Origin: Scytonema sp. UIC 10036
GTDB lineage: Bacteria > Cyanobacteriota > Cyanobacteriia > Cyanobacteriales > Nostocaceae
NCBI RefSeq assembly: GCF_009725235.1
Contig: NZ_WJFC01000008.1
Coordinates: forward strand, 1-64,000
DNA length: 64,000 nucleotides
Direction: 5' to 3'
This document shows positions 1 to 8,232 of this stretch, one piece after another. Under the pieces are notes generated by a model. It made no database searches and was not told the origin of the DNA. It saw only the letters and a list, made by a program, of their open reading frames with translations. The position numbers were made by a program, and so were the translations under genes. Every line of letters starts with the position of its first letter. Within the stretch, counting starts at the first letter, position 1.

Positions 1-190
1 GGTTGGGGGTTAGGGATTGGGGATCGAAGACTGGTAACTGGGAATTGGGAATTGAGAATTGGGCAAAAGGGCATTGTAAGTATTTCTTCCTTGTCTCCCT
101 TGTCTCCCTTGTCTTCCTTATTCCCAATTCCCAGTCCCCAGTCACCTGTCCCCAGTCGCCAGTGCCTGAAGTTGATGCACCCAATCAGGT
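1..190. repeat. Short tandem repeats with inverted-repeat character
   Basis: The first 190 bases contain G-rich short tandem units (GGGAATTGGGAATTGAGAATT type) followed by CTTGTCTCC units and C-rich counterparts (CCCAATTCCCAGTCCCCAGT). The two halves could fold on each other. This matches the short tandemly repeated repetitive sequences common between genes of filamentous cyanobacteria. I see no credible gene; the reading frame that crosses it is low-complexity translation of the repeat. Confidence 0.75.
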
Positions 191-196
191 GTCTTT

Positions 197-745
197 TTAG
201 ACAGTTGTAATGTCTTTTTCTTTCTCTGCCAGCAAGTCATTGATTCTGGCTGTGTATTTATCTGTCAACTTTTGCAGCTTATCTTGCTGATCGCGTGCTT
301 CATCCTCAGAGATTTCCGCGGCTTTTTCCAGTTTGCGAATTGTATCTAAGGCATCACGGCGGATGTTACGAATTCCAACGCGTCCTTCTTCAGCATACTT
401 GGCAGCGAGTTTCACGAGTTCTTTGCGGCGATCGCTAGTCAATGGTGGAATATTTAGCCTAATTAAGGCACCGTCGTTATTGGGGGTTAAACCCACATCC
501 GACATAGAAATTGCCTTTTCTATAGAGTTTAAAGTATTCCGCTCGTAAGGCTGAATTAAGATGGTTGAAGAATCTGGCGTGCTGATGTTTGCCAGTGATT
601 TTAGGGCAGTTGGCGAACCGTAGTAATCTACCATTATTTTGTCCAATATACTCGCATTGGCGCGACCAGTGCGAATGGTATTAAAATTCCGTTGAGTCGC
701 CTCTACGGTTTTTTGCATCGTACTCTCAGCTTCAGCTAATTTCAC
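197..745 (-). CDS. frr: Ribosome recycling factor
   Basis: Splits post-termination ribosomes together with EF-G so that subunits can be reused. The protein has the full RRF signature: [20 protein letters not shown] at the N terminus, the IRTGRAN segment, the [16 protein letters not shown] core, and a lysine-rich coiled-coil C terminus. I choose the GTG at 745 rather than the ATG 15 bases upstream, because a GGGAGG Shine-Dalgarno lies five bases before it and the family starts at (M)KLAEAE. That start lies inside the end of pyrH (14-base overlap), so the two are probably translationally coupled. pyrH-frr order is conserved in many bacteria. Length (about 182 aa) is normal. Confidence 0.97.
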   Translation of the reverse strand: MKLAEAESTMQKTVEATQRNFNTIRTGRANASILDKIMVDYYGSPTALKSLANISTPDSSTILIQPYERNTLNSIEKAISMSDVGLTPNNDGALIRLNIPPLTSDRRKELVKLAAKYAEEGRVGIRNIRRDALDTIRKLEKAAEISEDEARDQQDKLQKLTDKYTARINDLLAEKEKDITTV

Positions 746-1460
746 ATGAACCTCCCACAAGCGTGCCTATGGATTCTCCCATGACTGCTCTGCGGATATT
801 TCCCCGCACAGTTAAGTCAAATACAAGAATAGGGATATTATTCTCTTTACACAAGGCTATCGCAGTCGTGTCCATTACCCGCAAATCTTTTGCTAAAACG
901 TATCCATATGTCAGAGTATTATACCGTTTAGCATTGGGGTATATGTGGGGATCTGCATCGTAAATACCATCTACTTTAGTCGCTTTGAAAATCACGTCGG
1001 CTTCAATTTCTGCTGCTCTGAGTGCCGCTGTGGTATCGGTCGTGAAAAAGGGATTGCCCGAACCCGCACCAAAAATAACCACTCGCCCCTTTTCTAGATG
1101 ACGAATGGCGCGACGGCGAATATATGGTTCTGCTACTTCCTGCATGGAAATTGCGGTTTGTACCCGTGTTTGAATTCCAATGCGTTCGAGTGAGTCCTGC
1201 AACGTCATGGCATTCATTACCGTGGCAATCATCCCGATGTAGTCAGCGGTTGCTCTATCCATTCCCGCTGACGCCGCTTTGACTCCACGAAAAATATTTC
1301 CGCCTCCAACGACGATCGCGACTTGAACGCCAGTTGCGGCTACCTCTGCTACTTCTTCAGCTATTTCTTTTACCACTTCCGGATCGATTCCATAGCCCAG
1401 GTTGCCCATGAGGGCTTCACCACTTAGTTTAAGCAAAACCCGTCGGTAATGTGTTCCCAT
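732..1460 (-). CDS. pyrH: Uridylate kinase (UMP kinase)
   Basis: Phosphorylates UMP to UDP in pyrimidine nucleotide synthesis; hexameric amino acid kinase family. Visible are the N-terminal phosphate-binding KLSGEALMG, the glycine-rich [10 protein letters not shown], the MATVMNA region and the substrate-binding [18 protein letters not shown]. The length of 242 aa is typical. It sits directly upstream of frr with a 14-base overlap, so both genes probably share one mRNA. Confidence 0.97.
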   Translation of the reverse strand: MGTHYRRVLLKLSGEALMGNLGYGIDPEVVKEIAEEVAEVAATGVQVAIVVGGGNIFRGVKAASAGMDRATADYIGMIATVMNAMTLQDSLERIGIQTRVQTAISMQEVAEPYIRRRAIRHLEKGRVVIFGAGSGNPFFTTDTTAALRAAEIEADVIFKATKVDGIYDADPHIYPNAKRYNTLTYGYVLAKDLRVMDTTAIALCKENNIPILVFDLTVRGNIRRAVMGESIGTLVGGSCEIS

Positions 1461-1528
1461 GAAGTTACGTTTTGTCCAAAATTGAAAATACCTCCAATTT
1501 AAGATAACAATACAGTGTCACTCTGTCT

Positions 1529-2086
1529 CTAGTTACCTATTACTAAAGAGGTACCATTAGGTTCTGTTTCTGTCAAAAGAATTTCCTCTCCTCTTAACAA
1601 ACAGGCGATCGCTTGCTTGAGGTAGTGCTGCTCCACTAATTCCGGATTTTGGGGATTATCGTCTATTTGTCCTTTATAGCGAACAACACCCTCAGAATTT
1701 ATCAGAAACGCCATTGGTGTTGTACTAGTCCCAAAACTGCGAGTTACCTCTTGAGTCGGGTCCCACAAGTAGGGAAAGTTTAAAACATACGCTTTGGCAA
1801 AAGCCTGCATTTGTTCAAAAGTTTCTGATGGTTCTGTTGTAAGATCGCTACCATTCATGCCAATGAGTGTAAAACCTTGGGAATCAAATTCGGCTTGAAT
1901 GTTTTTCAATCTTTCTACATACAAGTCAACATAAGGACAGTGGTTAGACATTGAAATGACGCATACTGCACGGAACTTTTCCAGATATTTGCTAAGATGG
2001 TGTACCTGACCATCAATTCCTGGTAGTTCAAAATCTGGTGCGTAGCTCCCCACAGGAGTACTAATTTCTGTTATAGTCATCTTCAT
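1529..2086 (-). CDS. Thioredoxin-fold / peroxiredoxin-like protein
   Basis: A 185-aa AhpC/TSA-type protein. The N terminus PVGSYAPDFELPGIDG is the usual redoxin start. The active-site region reads MSNHCPYVDLYVERL, with one cysteine (NHCPY) instead of a CxxC pair. FGTSTTPMAFLINSEG carries the cis-proline and YKGQIDDNP follows, as in the cyanobacterial 'thioredoxin family protein' group. It is probably a cytosolic thiol-dependent reductase or peroxidase; the substrate cannot be told. It is in the same direction as pyrH-frr, 68 bases upstream of pyrH. ATG at 2086 or 2080 are both possible starts. Confidence 0.8.
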   Translation of the reverse strand: MKMTITEISTPVGSYAPDFELPGIDGQVHHLSKYLEKFRAVCVISMSNHCPYVDLYVERLKNIQAEFDSQGFTLIGMNGSDLTTEPSETFEQMQAFAKAYVLNFPYLWDPTQEVTRSFGTSTTPMAFLINSEGVVRYKGQIDDNPQNPELVEQHYLKQAIACLLRGEEILLTETEPNGTSLVIGN

Positions 2087-2170
2087 TAAGCCGAACTGTA
2101 CTAGTAATAATACAATCTGAGTTTTTATTCAGCGTCCGTTTCCAGCTGCAAACCACCCTCGCGGATGCAA

Positions 2171-2672
2171 TACACCTAAAATACGCGGGAGCGTGGTAAC
2201 TCCGAAATATGAGACTCAATTCATTTAATTCCTTGAGTCTCATCTGCTATTTATATCGGGATCAACGTGAACACGACCTAATTTATTAGGCGTGATGTGG
2301 TATGCTTTTATTAGTAGCTTTTGAGTTACATAGATGGCGACATCTAAGAACTTGCGTTGACGCTACATTGTATTTGTCCGACTTCCACGGCTGAAAGTGC
2401 TGGGATATTACTGTTTGGACAAGAAATCAGGAGAGTTTTCATGTGCTGTGGGGCGGAGCCGCTCCCGTGGTCGGTATGAAGGCGTTGACGTAAACTGCGA
2501 GTTGAGTAGGCTAGTCCGAAAGCCCGTGTCCCTGGTAGAGCGGCAGAGCGGTTTGACCCATAGCTAGAAAAGTATGACCAGATAGTCAACTTGTGCAAAC
2601 AAGTTCGGACAGCAAGTTATACCCAACTTCTAGCCTGAATCCGCTAAATTCTATTTAGCGGTGTTGGCTCAA
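2171..2672 (+). mobile_element. Relict IS200/IS605-type element (ends only, no transposase)
   Basis: Both ends match the tnpB-bearing element at 18873-20795. Left end: hairpin arms ATGAGACTCAA and TTGAGTCTCAT at about 2209-2243, then TTATTTATATCGGGA, then a second hairpin CACGACCTAA/TTAGGCGTG. Right end (about 2450-2672): GGGGCGGAGCCG, GAGTAGGCTAGTCCGAAAGC and CCAGATAGTCAA, then CCGCTAAA/TTTAGCGG and the terminal TGGCTCAA. The hairpin arms differ in sequence from the other copy but still pair. No tnpB remains between the ends, so this is a non-autonomous or decayed derivative. It fills the gap between the thioredoxin-like gene and the exported-protein gene. Confidence 0.7.
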
Positions 2673-2737
2673 TTAATTATTTTATATACTAGTTTTGCAG
2701 CAGTAAATTGTGAAACTACTGAAATAATTGCGAAAAA

Positions 2738-2790
2738 GCTAATGGCTAATGGCTAATTGTTGATTGAACTATTAGCCATTAGCCATTAGC
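2738..2790 (-). terminator. Rho-independent terminator built from GGCTAAT repeats
   Basis: Two perfectly complementary 20-base arms (2738-2757 and 2771-2790) with a 13-base loop, made of the unit GGCTAAT repeated. On the minus strand the stem is followed by CTTTTTCGC. It lies immediately after the stop of the exported-protein gene, so it probably terminates that transcript. The repeated unit also makes it one of the short tandem repeats of this genome. Confidence 0.7.
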
Positions 2791-2794
2791 CAAA

Positions 2795-3397
2795 TTACTT
2801 TTTCAAGACCACTTGAAAAGAGTTTAAGTAACCTGTAATGGAACCACCGATGGTTTTTTGCTGTTTTTTGGTAGTGATTACCATAACCTGGTACAAACGA
2901 CCTTCGGCAAAATACATCCGATTCCTCGTAATTTTCCCTCCTGAATTAACGTACTCGATTTCTCTACCGGGATGACCGTTTGAACTGCGAATATCCAACT
3001 GAGCGATCAAATTACTTTGAGTTGTTTTTAAAGCCATTTGCTGGGCATCATCCAACACTTCTTGAGCTGATGCCATTTGACCGTAGTTATCGGGAAAATC
3101 ATTATAAGCAACAAGATAAGCCACTTCTTGGTTGGGAGGTTGAGCCACAAAGACTTGCAGTTGAATCTCGCCCATGTGAGTTTTTTGAGTTTGAGACTCA
3201 ATTCTTGGCATACCGGGCATCAAGACTGTAAAGCGTCCATCTGGAGACGTGAACACTTTCCATTGTGACTTTACTGGTTGAGCAGCGACTGGTCTAGTTT
3301 GAGAAAGAGAGCGTTTGGATGGGCTGGCTTCAACTGCGGCAGATGCACTAAATAGAAAAGTGGCTGTCAAGAGTGACAGCAAACTTCTGTTTGTCAT
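2795..3397 (-). CDS. Exported protein of unknown function
   Basis: About 200 aa. I prefer the ATG at 3397 (MTNRSLLSLL) over 3415 because it gives a clean signal peptide: positive residues, hydrophobic LLSLLTATFLFSASAA, then a probable cleavage after VEA. The mature part starts with a Ser/Gln-rich linker, then WKVFTSPDGRFTVLMPGMPR. That 'TSPDGRF-VLMPG-P' pattern recurs in cyanobacterial secreted or lipoprotein families resembling PsbP/DUF1795-like folds. No catalytic motif is visible. It lies downstream of glk in the same direction, with a terminator after it. Confidence 0.7.
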   Translation of the reverse strand: MTNRSLLSLLTATFLFSASAAVEASPSKRSLSQTRPVAAQPVKSQWKVFTSPDGRFTVLMPGMPRIESQTQKTHMGEIQLQVFVAQPPNQEVAYLVAYNDFPDNYGQMASAQEVLDDAQQMALKTTQSNLIAQLDIRSSNGHPGREIEYVNSGGKITRNRMYFAEGRLYQVMVITTKKQQKTIGGSITGYLNSFQVVLKK

Positions 3398-3426
3398 AGT
3401 TTTTACTTTAAACAATGCTGCTGATG

Positions 3427-4452
3427 TTATAACCTAGTTGCAGCAATAGCAGCACCTATTAATCCCACTTCTTGGTTAAGAATGATATGTACGGGAATAT
3501 CTTCAAGTAAACTACGCATTCTACCTTTCTGGGTGAAGTTCAACATGAACTTGTCTTCTTGTATGAGGGGCAGTATTTTGGGAGCTATGCCACCTGCAAC
3601 GTATAAACCACCGTAAGGCAGAAGTTTTAGGGCTAAATTACCAGCTTCTGCGCCATATGCCCCTACAAATAACTCTATTGTTTGTTCTGAAAGTCTATCG
3701 GTTTTCTGTAGTGCGGCTTTACCAATAACAGCACCCGGATCGACACTTTTCTCCTGCTTGCCTGCCTCTTGTTCCCAAGTTCTCACAATCTGAGCAATTT
3801 CCGGTGATTCAGCAATGGTTTTGCGATCGCGTAAAAATTGGTAAATAGCTACAATTCCCAATCCAGAAACAACGCGTTCTACAGAAACACGCTGGATATC
3901 ATGTTTATCCAATAGATATTTTAACAGTTGAAACTCTAACTCAGTACGGGGAGCAAAATCCGCATGACCCCCCTCTGAAGGAAAAATTTGATAACTGGAA
4001 CCATGCTTAATTAAAAATCCTTGTCCCAAACCAGTGCCAGCGCCAATAATGGCTATAGGAGCATTAATGTTGGGTTTACCTGGTTGTAAAGTGAGGATAT
4101 CTTGTGCATTTAAACCCAAGACACCATAGCCAACAGCGGCAAAGTCGTTAATTAGACTCGCTTGGGCAATACCCAGTTCTTCTTGTAATCGTTTGGTATC
4201 CAGGAACCAAGCTAAGTTGGTCAGCTTAGCTGTATTGTTCACGACAGGGCCTGCGATCGCAAAACAAGCTTTTTCTGGTAAAGATGCACCCGAGTTTTTC
4301 AGAAACTGCTGTACCATCGGCACCAAATCGGGAAAATCCCCACTGCGGTGTCGTTCCTCATAAACATTGTGTAAAAGCAGTTGCTCTGATACCTCAACCA
4401 ACCGCAAAATAGTTTTCGTGCCGCCGATATCTCCTGCCAATAGTAATGTCAT
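3427..4452 (-). CDS. glk: Glucokinase
   Basis: Phosphorylates glucose with ATP to glucose 6-phosphate in the cytosol. The 341-aa sequence begins with LLAGDIGGTKT (phosphate-1 loop of the ASKHA fold). It continues with CFAIAGPV, the catalytic SLINDFAAVGYG, the ATP-binding IGAGTGLGQGFL, PSEGGHADFAPR and the C-terminal GGLYVAGGIAPKI. These are the hallmarks of bacterial group-A glucokinases (Glk family). Length is normal. The spacing to the exported-protein gene is short, so co-transcription is possible. Confidence 0.93.
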   Translation of the reverse strand: MTLLLAGDIGGTKTILRLVEVSEQLLLHNVYEERHRSGDFPDLVPMVQQFLKNSGASLPEKACFAIAGPVVNNTAKLTNLAWFLDTKRLQEELGIAQASLINDFAAVGYGVLGLNAQDILTLQPGKPNINAPIAIIGAGTGLGQGFLIKHGSSYQIFPSEGGHADFAPRTELEFQLLKYLLDKHDIQRVSVERVVSGLGIVAIYQFLRDRKTIAESPEIAQIVRTWEQEAGKQEKSVDPGAVIGKAALQKTDRLSEQTIELFVGAYGAEAGNLALKLLPYGGLYVAGGIAPKILPLIQEDKFMLNFTQKGRMRSLLEDIPVHIILNQEVGLIGAAIAATRL

Positions 4453-4592
4453 AGCGATGTTAGGGGTTAGGGGTTAGTGGTTAGTAGGGGCGCAATGCAA
4501 GAGCGCCCGTACAGTGGTTAGTGGGAAAACTACTAAATACTACCTCTTTGCATCCATCTGATACCAGACTTGAAGTCAACTACCTTTTTTGG
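4453..4592. repeat. GGGTTAGTGGTTAG short tandem repeats and a small hairpin
   Basis: Between the phosphatase and glk genes lie imperfect repeats of GGGGTTAG/GTGGTTAG and a hairpin with arms GGGCGC and GCGCCC near 4488-4508. This is a typical low-complexity cyanobacterial intergenic repeat; no gene is seen. Confidence 0.6.
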
Positions 4593-5273
4593 TCACTGTT
4601 TACTGGTGACTGGTAACCGTTCACTAACATCAAACCGGATGACCTCTTCTATTTCTGTTAAATGAGAAGTATCTCCCTTAAGTTCTAGTAACCACTCCGG
4701 TTCTTGACGCACAATCTTTACTAAGCTACACAACGAAGCCTTCACTTCTGTGCTGGCAATTTCACCAACTAAACCTATTGCTGCTCCCAGTACAGATGCA
4801 CCATGTCCTACTAAGAGAATATCCTGTGGAGAGAATTCTACAGTCAAACATCTAGCAGTTTGCCCCGAACGTTCCAGCATTTGTGCGCGAGTTTCGGGGT
4901 ACTTAGCAGCTATTTGGGGAGTGTAACTTGTGTCAATTCTGGGAAATAACTCTGCTAATGCTGGTGTTGAGAGTCTTTTTGGTTCTTCCGTCATCCAAGC
5001 TGCATTATGCCATTCACTCAAACCCGTTTCTAGCTTTATGGGTAAATCGAGAACTTCTGCTACAGCATTTGCTGTTTGTACCGTCCGTAAAAAGGGAGAA
5101 GCAAAAATATGGGCAATCTTTTCTCCTTTAAGACGGTTAGCCAGTTGCTGCGCTTGTACAAAACCGTCTTCCGACAGTGGTGGATCGTAGCGTCGTTCTG
5201 CAGTTAGAAACCAATCAGGGTTAACAAAATCGAGACGGTTAGCATGTCTTGCTATCCAGACTATCTGACTCAT
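4593..5273 (-). CDS. Histidine phosphatase family protein
   Basis: A 226-aa phosphoglycerate-mutase-like phosphatase. The catalytic RHA triplet occurs in VWIARHANRLD (a variant of RHG). The second arginine is in FASPFLRTVQTA, the acid in ETGLSEWHN, and the second histidine in LLVGHGASVLG. These are the four active-site elements of the family. The substrate cannot be predicted; cyanobacterial relatives are annotated as generic phosphatases. The gene is single and in the same direction as glk but separated by a repeat-rich spacer. Confidence 0.88.
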   Translation of the reverse strand: MSQIVWIARHANRLDFVNPDWFLTAERRYDPPLSEDGFVQAQQLANRLKGEKIAHIFASPFLRTVQTANAVAEVLDLPIKLETGLSEWHNAAWMTEEPKRLSTPALAELFPRIDTSYTPQIAAKYPETRAQMLERSGQTARCLTVEFSPQDILLVGHGASVLGAAIGLVGEIASTEVKASLCSLVKIVRQEPEWLLELKGDTSHLTEIEEVIRFDVSERLPVTSKQ

Positions 5274-5733
5274 GGGATAATTTTATACGTTCATTACGGG
5301 CTTAAAGATGGGACAATGCCCATTAAACCCGTATTCGCGGGCTATCAACTCAATCATACAATTTTTTTAACTTTTTTTAATGTTTTCCTGACTTTACCAA
5401 AGTATGTTCATGGCAGTGATACCATATATGCCGGATTAAAGTAGGTTGGGTTGAGGAACGAAACCCAACATTTACAGACATTTGTTGGGTTTCTCCAAGG
5501 GGAAATCCCAATTACAATTTCCTTATTTGACCAGTATTGAAAGTGATACCATATACGCCGGATTAAAGTCTTTTGAACCAAGTTTCTAAAGCAATACTTA
5601 AAATCGTACTTATAGAATTTGATTCTTCTATTTTTCCTATAGTTTTTAGATAATATCCAATATTCATCGTTAGTTTGTTTCTTGTAAAATTTTTTGTAGG
5701 ATTTTAGATTTTTTCAGAGAAAAAATAGGGGAC
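5274..5733. other. Gene-free stretch with direct repeats and a palindromic repeat
   Basis: This 460-bp gap contains two near-identical direct repeats, GTGATACCATATATGCCGGA (from 5417) and its copy with one change (from 5544). The first is followed at once by a GTAGGTTGGGTTGAGG palindromic repeat (5441-5496). The rest is AT-rich. From about 5680 the sequence is homologous to the 3' flank of each unit of the tandem array to the right. No credible gene is seen. Confidence 0.55.
5441..5496. repeat. Dispersed palindromic repeat (TAGGTTGGGTTGAGG family), copy 1
   Basis: Contains GTAGGTTGGGTTGAGGAACG, then AAACCCAACA and TGTTGGGTTT facing each other. It matches copies at 14624-14698 and 17304-17378 but lacks the far-right CTCAACCCAACCTAC arm, so it is truncated. 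It is a MITE-like small mobile palindrome with no coding capacity. Confidence 0.75.
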
Positions 5734-6405
5734 TTAAGCCACGGCGACAACCATATACGGAAATTTCTCTGCAAGTAACAAGACTGCCTCTTCGATGACT
5801 TTACGTCGTGGCTTGCTATTTTGTTTGCTAAGTTGTTCGACAATCAAACCTGCTTTTTCAGATATTCTGGGAGGTTGGTATTCTCTACCACCACCCACAT
5901 ACCTCCATGGCGTTGGTTCTGTTTTTAGTTGATTCTCCTTATATTTCTTGGTTTCCACTTGAATATCTTTCTGGGAAACTTCACAATTGCAAGCTTTTTC
6001 CAGTATCGACTCGATAACCTCAATCGGCGTCCTTCCGGTAGCTAATTTGTAGAGTGCTGATGGCGAGAGGTTGCGATGGATGCGCTCGAGTTGCTTGGTG
6101 GTAAAATTGCCAAGTATGGGGGCGAGCTTTAATAACTGGTTGGCAATGCCTGATGTCCATCCTAGACATTCCGCTAGAGCCTGTTCATACTGTTTGGGCT
6201 TAAGTTTTTCTTTCAGGAACAGCAACAATTGTCCAATTTTGGCGGCTCCTAGTAATATGGAGGGGTTTGTGTAACTTATCTCCCTTTTGACTTCTTCTAC
6301 CAAGTTTTTCCCCAGTTTAGCTAGTCTACGGAGGAGATCTTGAACTTCTTGAGCGACTGTTTCTGAAAAATTCCCACCAGGAGCTGTTTCGGGCGCTTTA
6401 GTCAT
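5734..6405 (-). CDS. Tandem-array protein, copy 1 (diverged 3' end)
   Basis: The leftmost and most downstream of four tandem genes for a 223-aa protein. Order: acidic/helical N terminus (FSETVAQEVQDLLRRLAKLG), a central helical region with an HTH-like look (EQALAECLGWTSGIANQLLKLAP), the conserved LSPSALYKLATGRTPIEVIESILE, a charged linker, and a C-terminal basic helix (NSKPRRKVIEEAVLLLAEKFP). The layout recalls DUF3102-type proteins of cyanobacteria, where an HTH is followed by SALYxLA, so DNA binding is plausible but unproven. Its last 90 or so residues differ from copies 2-4 at several sites (E, N, L, T, Q, L, Y, M), while the 5' half is identical. No promoter differs from the array unit. 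Confidence 0.7.
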   Translation of the reverse strand: MTKAPETAPGGNFSETVAQEVQDLLRRLAKLGKNLVEEVKREISYTNPSILLGAAKIGQLLLFLKEKLKPKQYEQALAECLGWTSGIANQLLKLAPILGNFTTKQLERIHRNLSPSALYKLATGRTPIEVIESILEKACNCEVSQKDIQVETKKYKENQLKTEPTPWRYVGGGREYQPPRISEKAGLIVEQLSKQNSKPRRKVIEEAVLLLAEKFPYMVVAVA

Positions 6406-6445
6406 GCTAAGATTACTCCAGAATTAATTTAGATTAAGTTTTTGA

Positions 6446-6477
6446 CAGGAAGTGCTCTTGACCAACATGAGCGCTTC
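6446..6477 (-). promoter_or_regulatory. Hairpin leader ahead of array copy 1 (repeated before each copy)
   Basis: On the minus strand each array gene is preceded by arms GGAAGCGCTC and GAGCACTTCC (one G-T pair) about 40-70 bases before the ATG. A TATTATAAG box lies just upstream (around 6487-6495). The same arrangement lies about 833 and 1666 bases to the right. A diverged but still paired version precedes copy 4 near 8945-8980. It could be a terminator/antiterminator of the previous unit or a structured 5' leader; the lack of a following T-run favours a leader. Confidence 0.45.
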
Positions 6478-6566
6478 CTCGTTTACTTATAATACAGTAA
6501 TCTGGAAATGTTTCTTGTAAAATTTTCTGTAGGGTTTTAGATTTTGTCAGAGAAAAAATAGGGGAC

Positions 6567-7238
6567 TTAAGCCACGGCGACAACTACCTGCGGAAATTTC
6601 TCTGCGAACAACAAAACTGCCTCTTCGATGACTTTACGTCGCGGCTTGCTATTTTGTTTGCTGAGTTGTTCGACAATCAAACCCGCTTTTTCAGATATTC
6701 TAGGGGGTCGATATTCTCTACCACCGCCTACATACCTCCATGGCGTTGGTTCTTTTTTCGGTTGATTCTCCTTATATTTCTTGGTTTCAACTTGAATATC
6801 TTTCTGGGAAACTTCACAACTGCAAGCTTTTTCCAGTATCGACTTGATAACCTCAATCGGCGTCCTTCCGGTGGCTAATTTGTAGAGTGCTGATGGCGAG
6901 AGGTTGCGATGGATGCGCTCGAGTTGCTTGGTGGTAAAATTGCCAAGTATGGGGGCGAGCTTTAATAACTGGTTGGCAATGCCTGATGTCCATCCTAGAC
7001 ATTCCGCTAGAGCCTGTTCATACTGTTTGGGCTTAAGTTTTTCTTTCAGGAACAGCAACAATTGTCCAATTTTGGCGGCTCCTAGTAATATGGAGGGGTT
7101 TGTGTAACTTATCTCCCTTTTGACTTCTTCTACCAAGTTTTTCCCCAGTTTAGCTAGTCTACGGAGGAGATCTTGAACTTCTTGAGCGACTGTTTCTGAA
7201 AAATTCCCACCAGGAGCTGTTTCGGGCGCTTTAGTCAT
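6567..7238 (-). CDS. Tandem-array protein, copy 2
   Basis: A 223-aa protein identical to copy 3 and differing from copy 4 at one residue (Val for Ile in KNLVEEVKRE). It differs from copy 1 at several places in the last 90 residues (IKSILEKACSCEV, PKKEPTP, YRPPR, LFAEKFPQVVVAVA). Putative HTH region about residues 75-105 and SALYKLATGRTP about residues 117-128. The family is not characterised; a DNA-binding or partition-like role is inference from the HTH-like segment and the SALYKLA motif. Confidence 0.7.
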   Translation of the reverse strand: MTKAPETAPGGNFSETVAQEVQDLLRRLAKLGKNLVEEVKREISYTNPSILLGAAKIGQLLLFLKEKLKPKQYEQALAECLGWTSGIANQLLKLAPILGNFTTKQLERIHRNLSPSALYKLATGRTPIEVIKSILEKACSCEVSQKDIQVETKKYKENQPKKEPTPWRYVGGGREYRPPRISEKAGLIVEQLSKQNSKPRRKVIEEAVLLFAEKFPQVVVAVA

Positions 7239-7399
7239 GCTAAGATTACTCCAGAATTAATTTAGATTAAGTTTTTGACAGGAAGTGCTCTTGACCAACA
7301 TGAGCGCTTCCTCGTTTACTTATAATACAGTAATCTGGAAATGTTTCTTGTAAAATTTTCTGTAGGGTTTTAGATTTTGTCAGAGAAAAAATAGGGGAC

Positions 7400-8071
7400 T
7401 TAAGCCACGGCGACAACTACCTGCGGAAATTTCTCTGCGAACAACAAAACTGCCTCTTCGATGACTTTACGTCGCGGCTTGCTATTTTGTTTGCTGAGTT
7501 GTTCGACAATCAAACCCGCTTTTTCAGATATTCTAGGGGGTCGATATTCTCTACCACCGCCTACATACCTCCATGGCGTTGGTTCTTTTTTCGGTTGATT
7601 CTCCTTATATTTCTTGGTTTCAACTTGAATATCTTTCTGGGAAACTTCACAACTGCAAGCTTTTTCCAGTATCGACTTGATAACCTCAATCGGCGTCCTT
7701 CCGGTGGCTAATTTGTAGAGTGCTGATGGCGAGAGGTTGCGATGGATGCGCTCGAGTTGCTTGGTGGTAAAATTGCCAAGTATGGGGGCGAGCTTTAATA
7801 ACTGGTTGGCAATGCCTGATGTCCATCCTAGACATTCCGCTAGAGCCTGTTCATACTGTTTGGGCTTAAGTTTTTCTTTCAGGAACAGCAACAATTGTCC
7901 AATTTTGGCGGCTCCTAGTAATATGGAGGGGTTTGTGTAACTTATCTCCCTTTTGACTTCTTCTACCAAGTTTTTCCCCAGTTTAGCTAGTCTACGGAGG
8001 AGATCTTGAACTTCTTGAGCGACTGTTTCTGAAAAATTCCCACCAGGAGCTGTTTCGGGCGCTTTAGTCAT
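7400..8071 (-). CDS. Tandem-array protein, copy 3
   Basis: Same 223-aa sequence as copy 2, exactly 833 bases upstream of it in transcription order, with the same leader hairpin and the same 161-base spacer. Identity at both protein and spacer level shows a very recent duplication or ongoing homogenisation. Function unknown; see copy 1 for the domain description. Confidence 0.7.
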   Translation of the reverse strand: MTKAPETAPGGNFSETVAQEVQDLLRRLAKLGKNLVEEVKREISYTNPSILLGAAKIGQLLLFLKEKLKPKQYEQALAECLGWTSGIANQLLKLAPILGNFTTKQLERIHRNLSPSALYKLATGRTPIEVIKSILEKACSCEVSQKDIQVETKKYKENQPKKEPTPWRYVGGGREYRPPRISEKAGLIVEQLSKQNSKPRRKVIEEAVLLFAEKFPQVVVAVA

Positions 8072-8232
8072 GCTAAGATTACTCCAGAATTAATTTAGAT
8101 TAAGTTTTTGACAGGAAGTGCTCTTGACCAACATGAGCGCTTCCTCGTTTACTTATAATACAGTAATCTGGAAATGTTTCTTGTAAAATTTTCTGTAGGG
8201 TTTTAGATTTTGTCAGAGAAAAAATAGGGGAC

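Noticed and set aside
2061..2243. 60-codon minus-strand frame upstream of the thioredoxin-like gene
   Set aside because: It starts in the left-end hairpin of the relict IS and has no family resemblance.
2344..2598. 84-codon minus-strand frame
   Set aside because: It is antisense to the right end of the relict IS605-type element; the similarity to 20560-20795 is on the plus strand and structural, so the frame is incidental.
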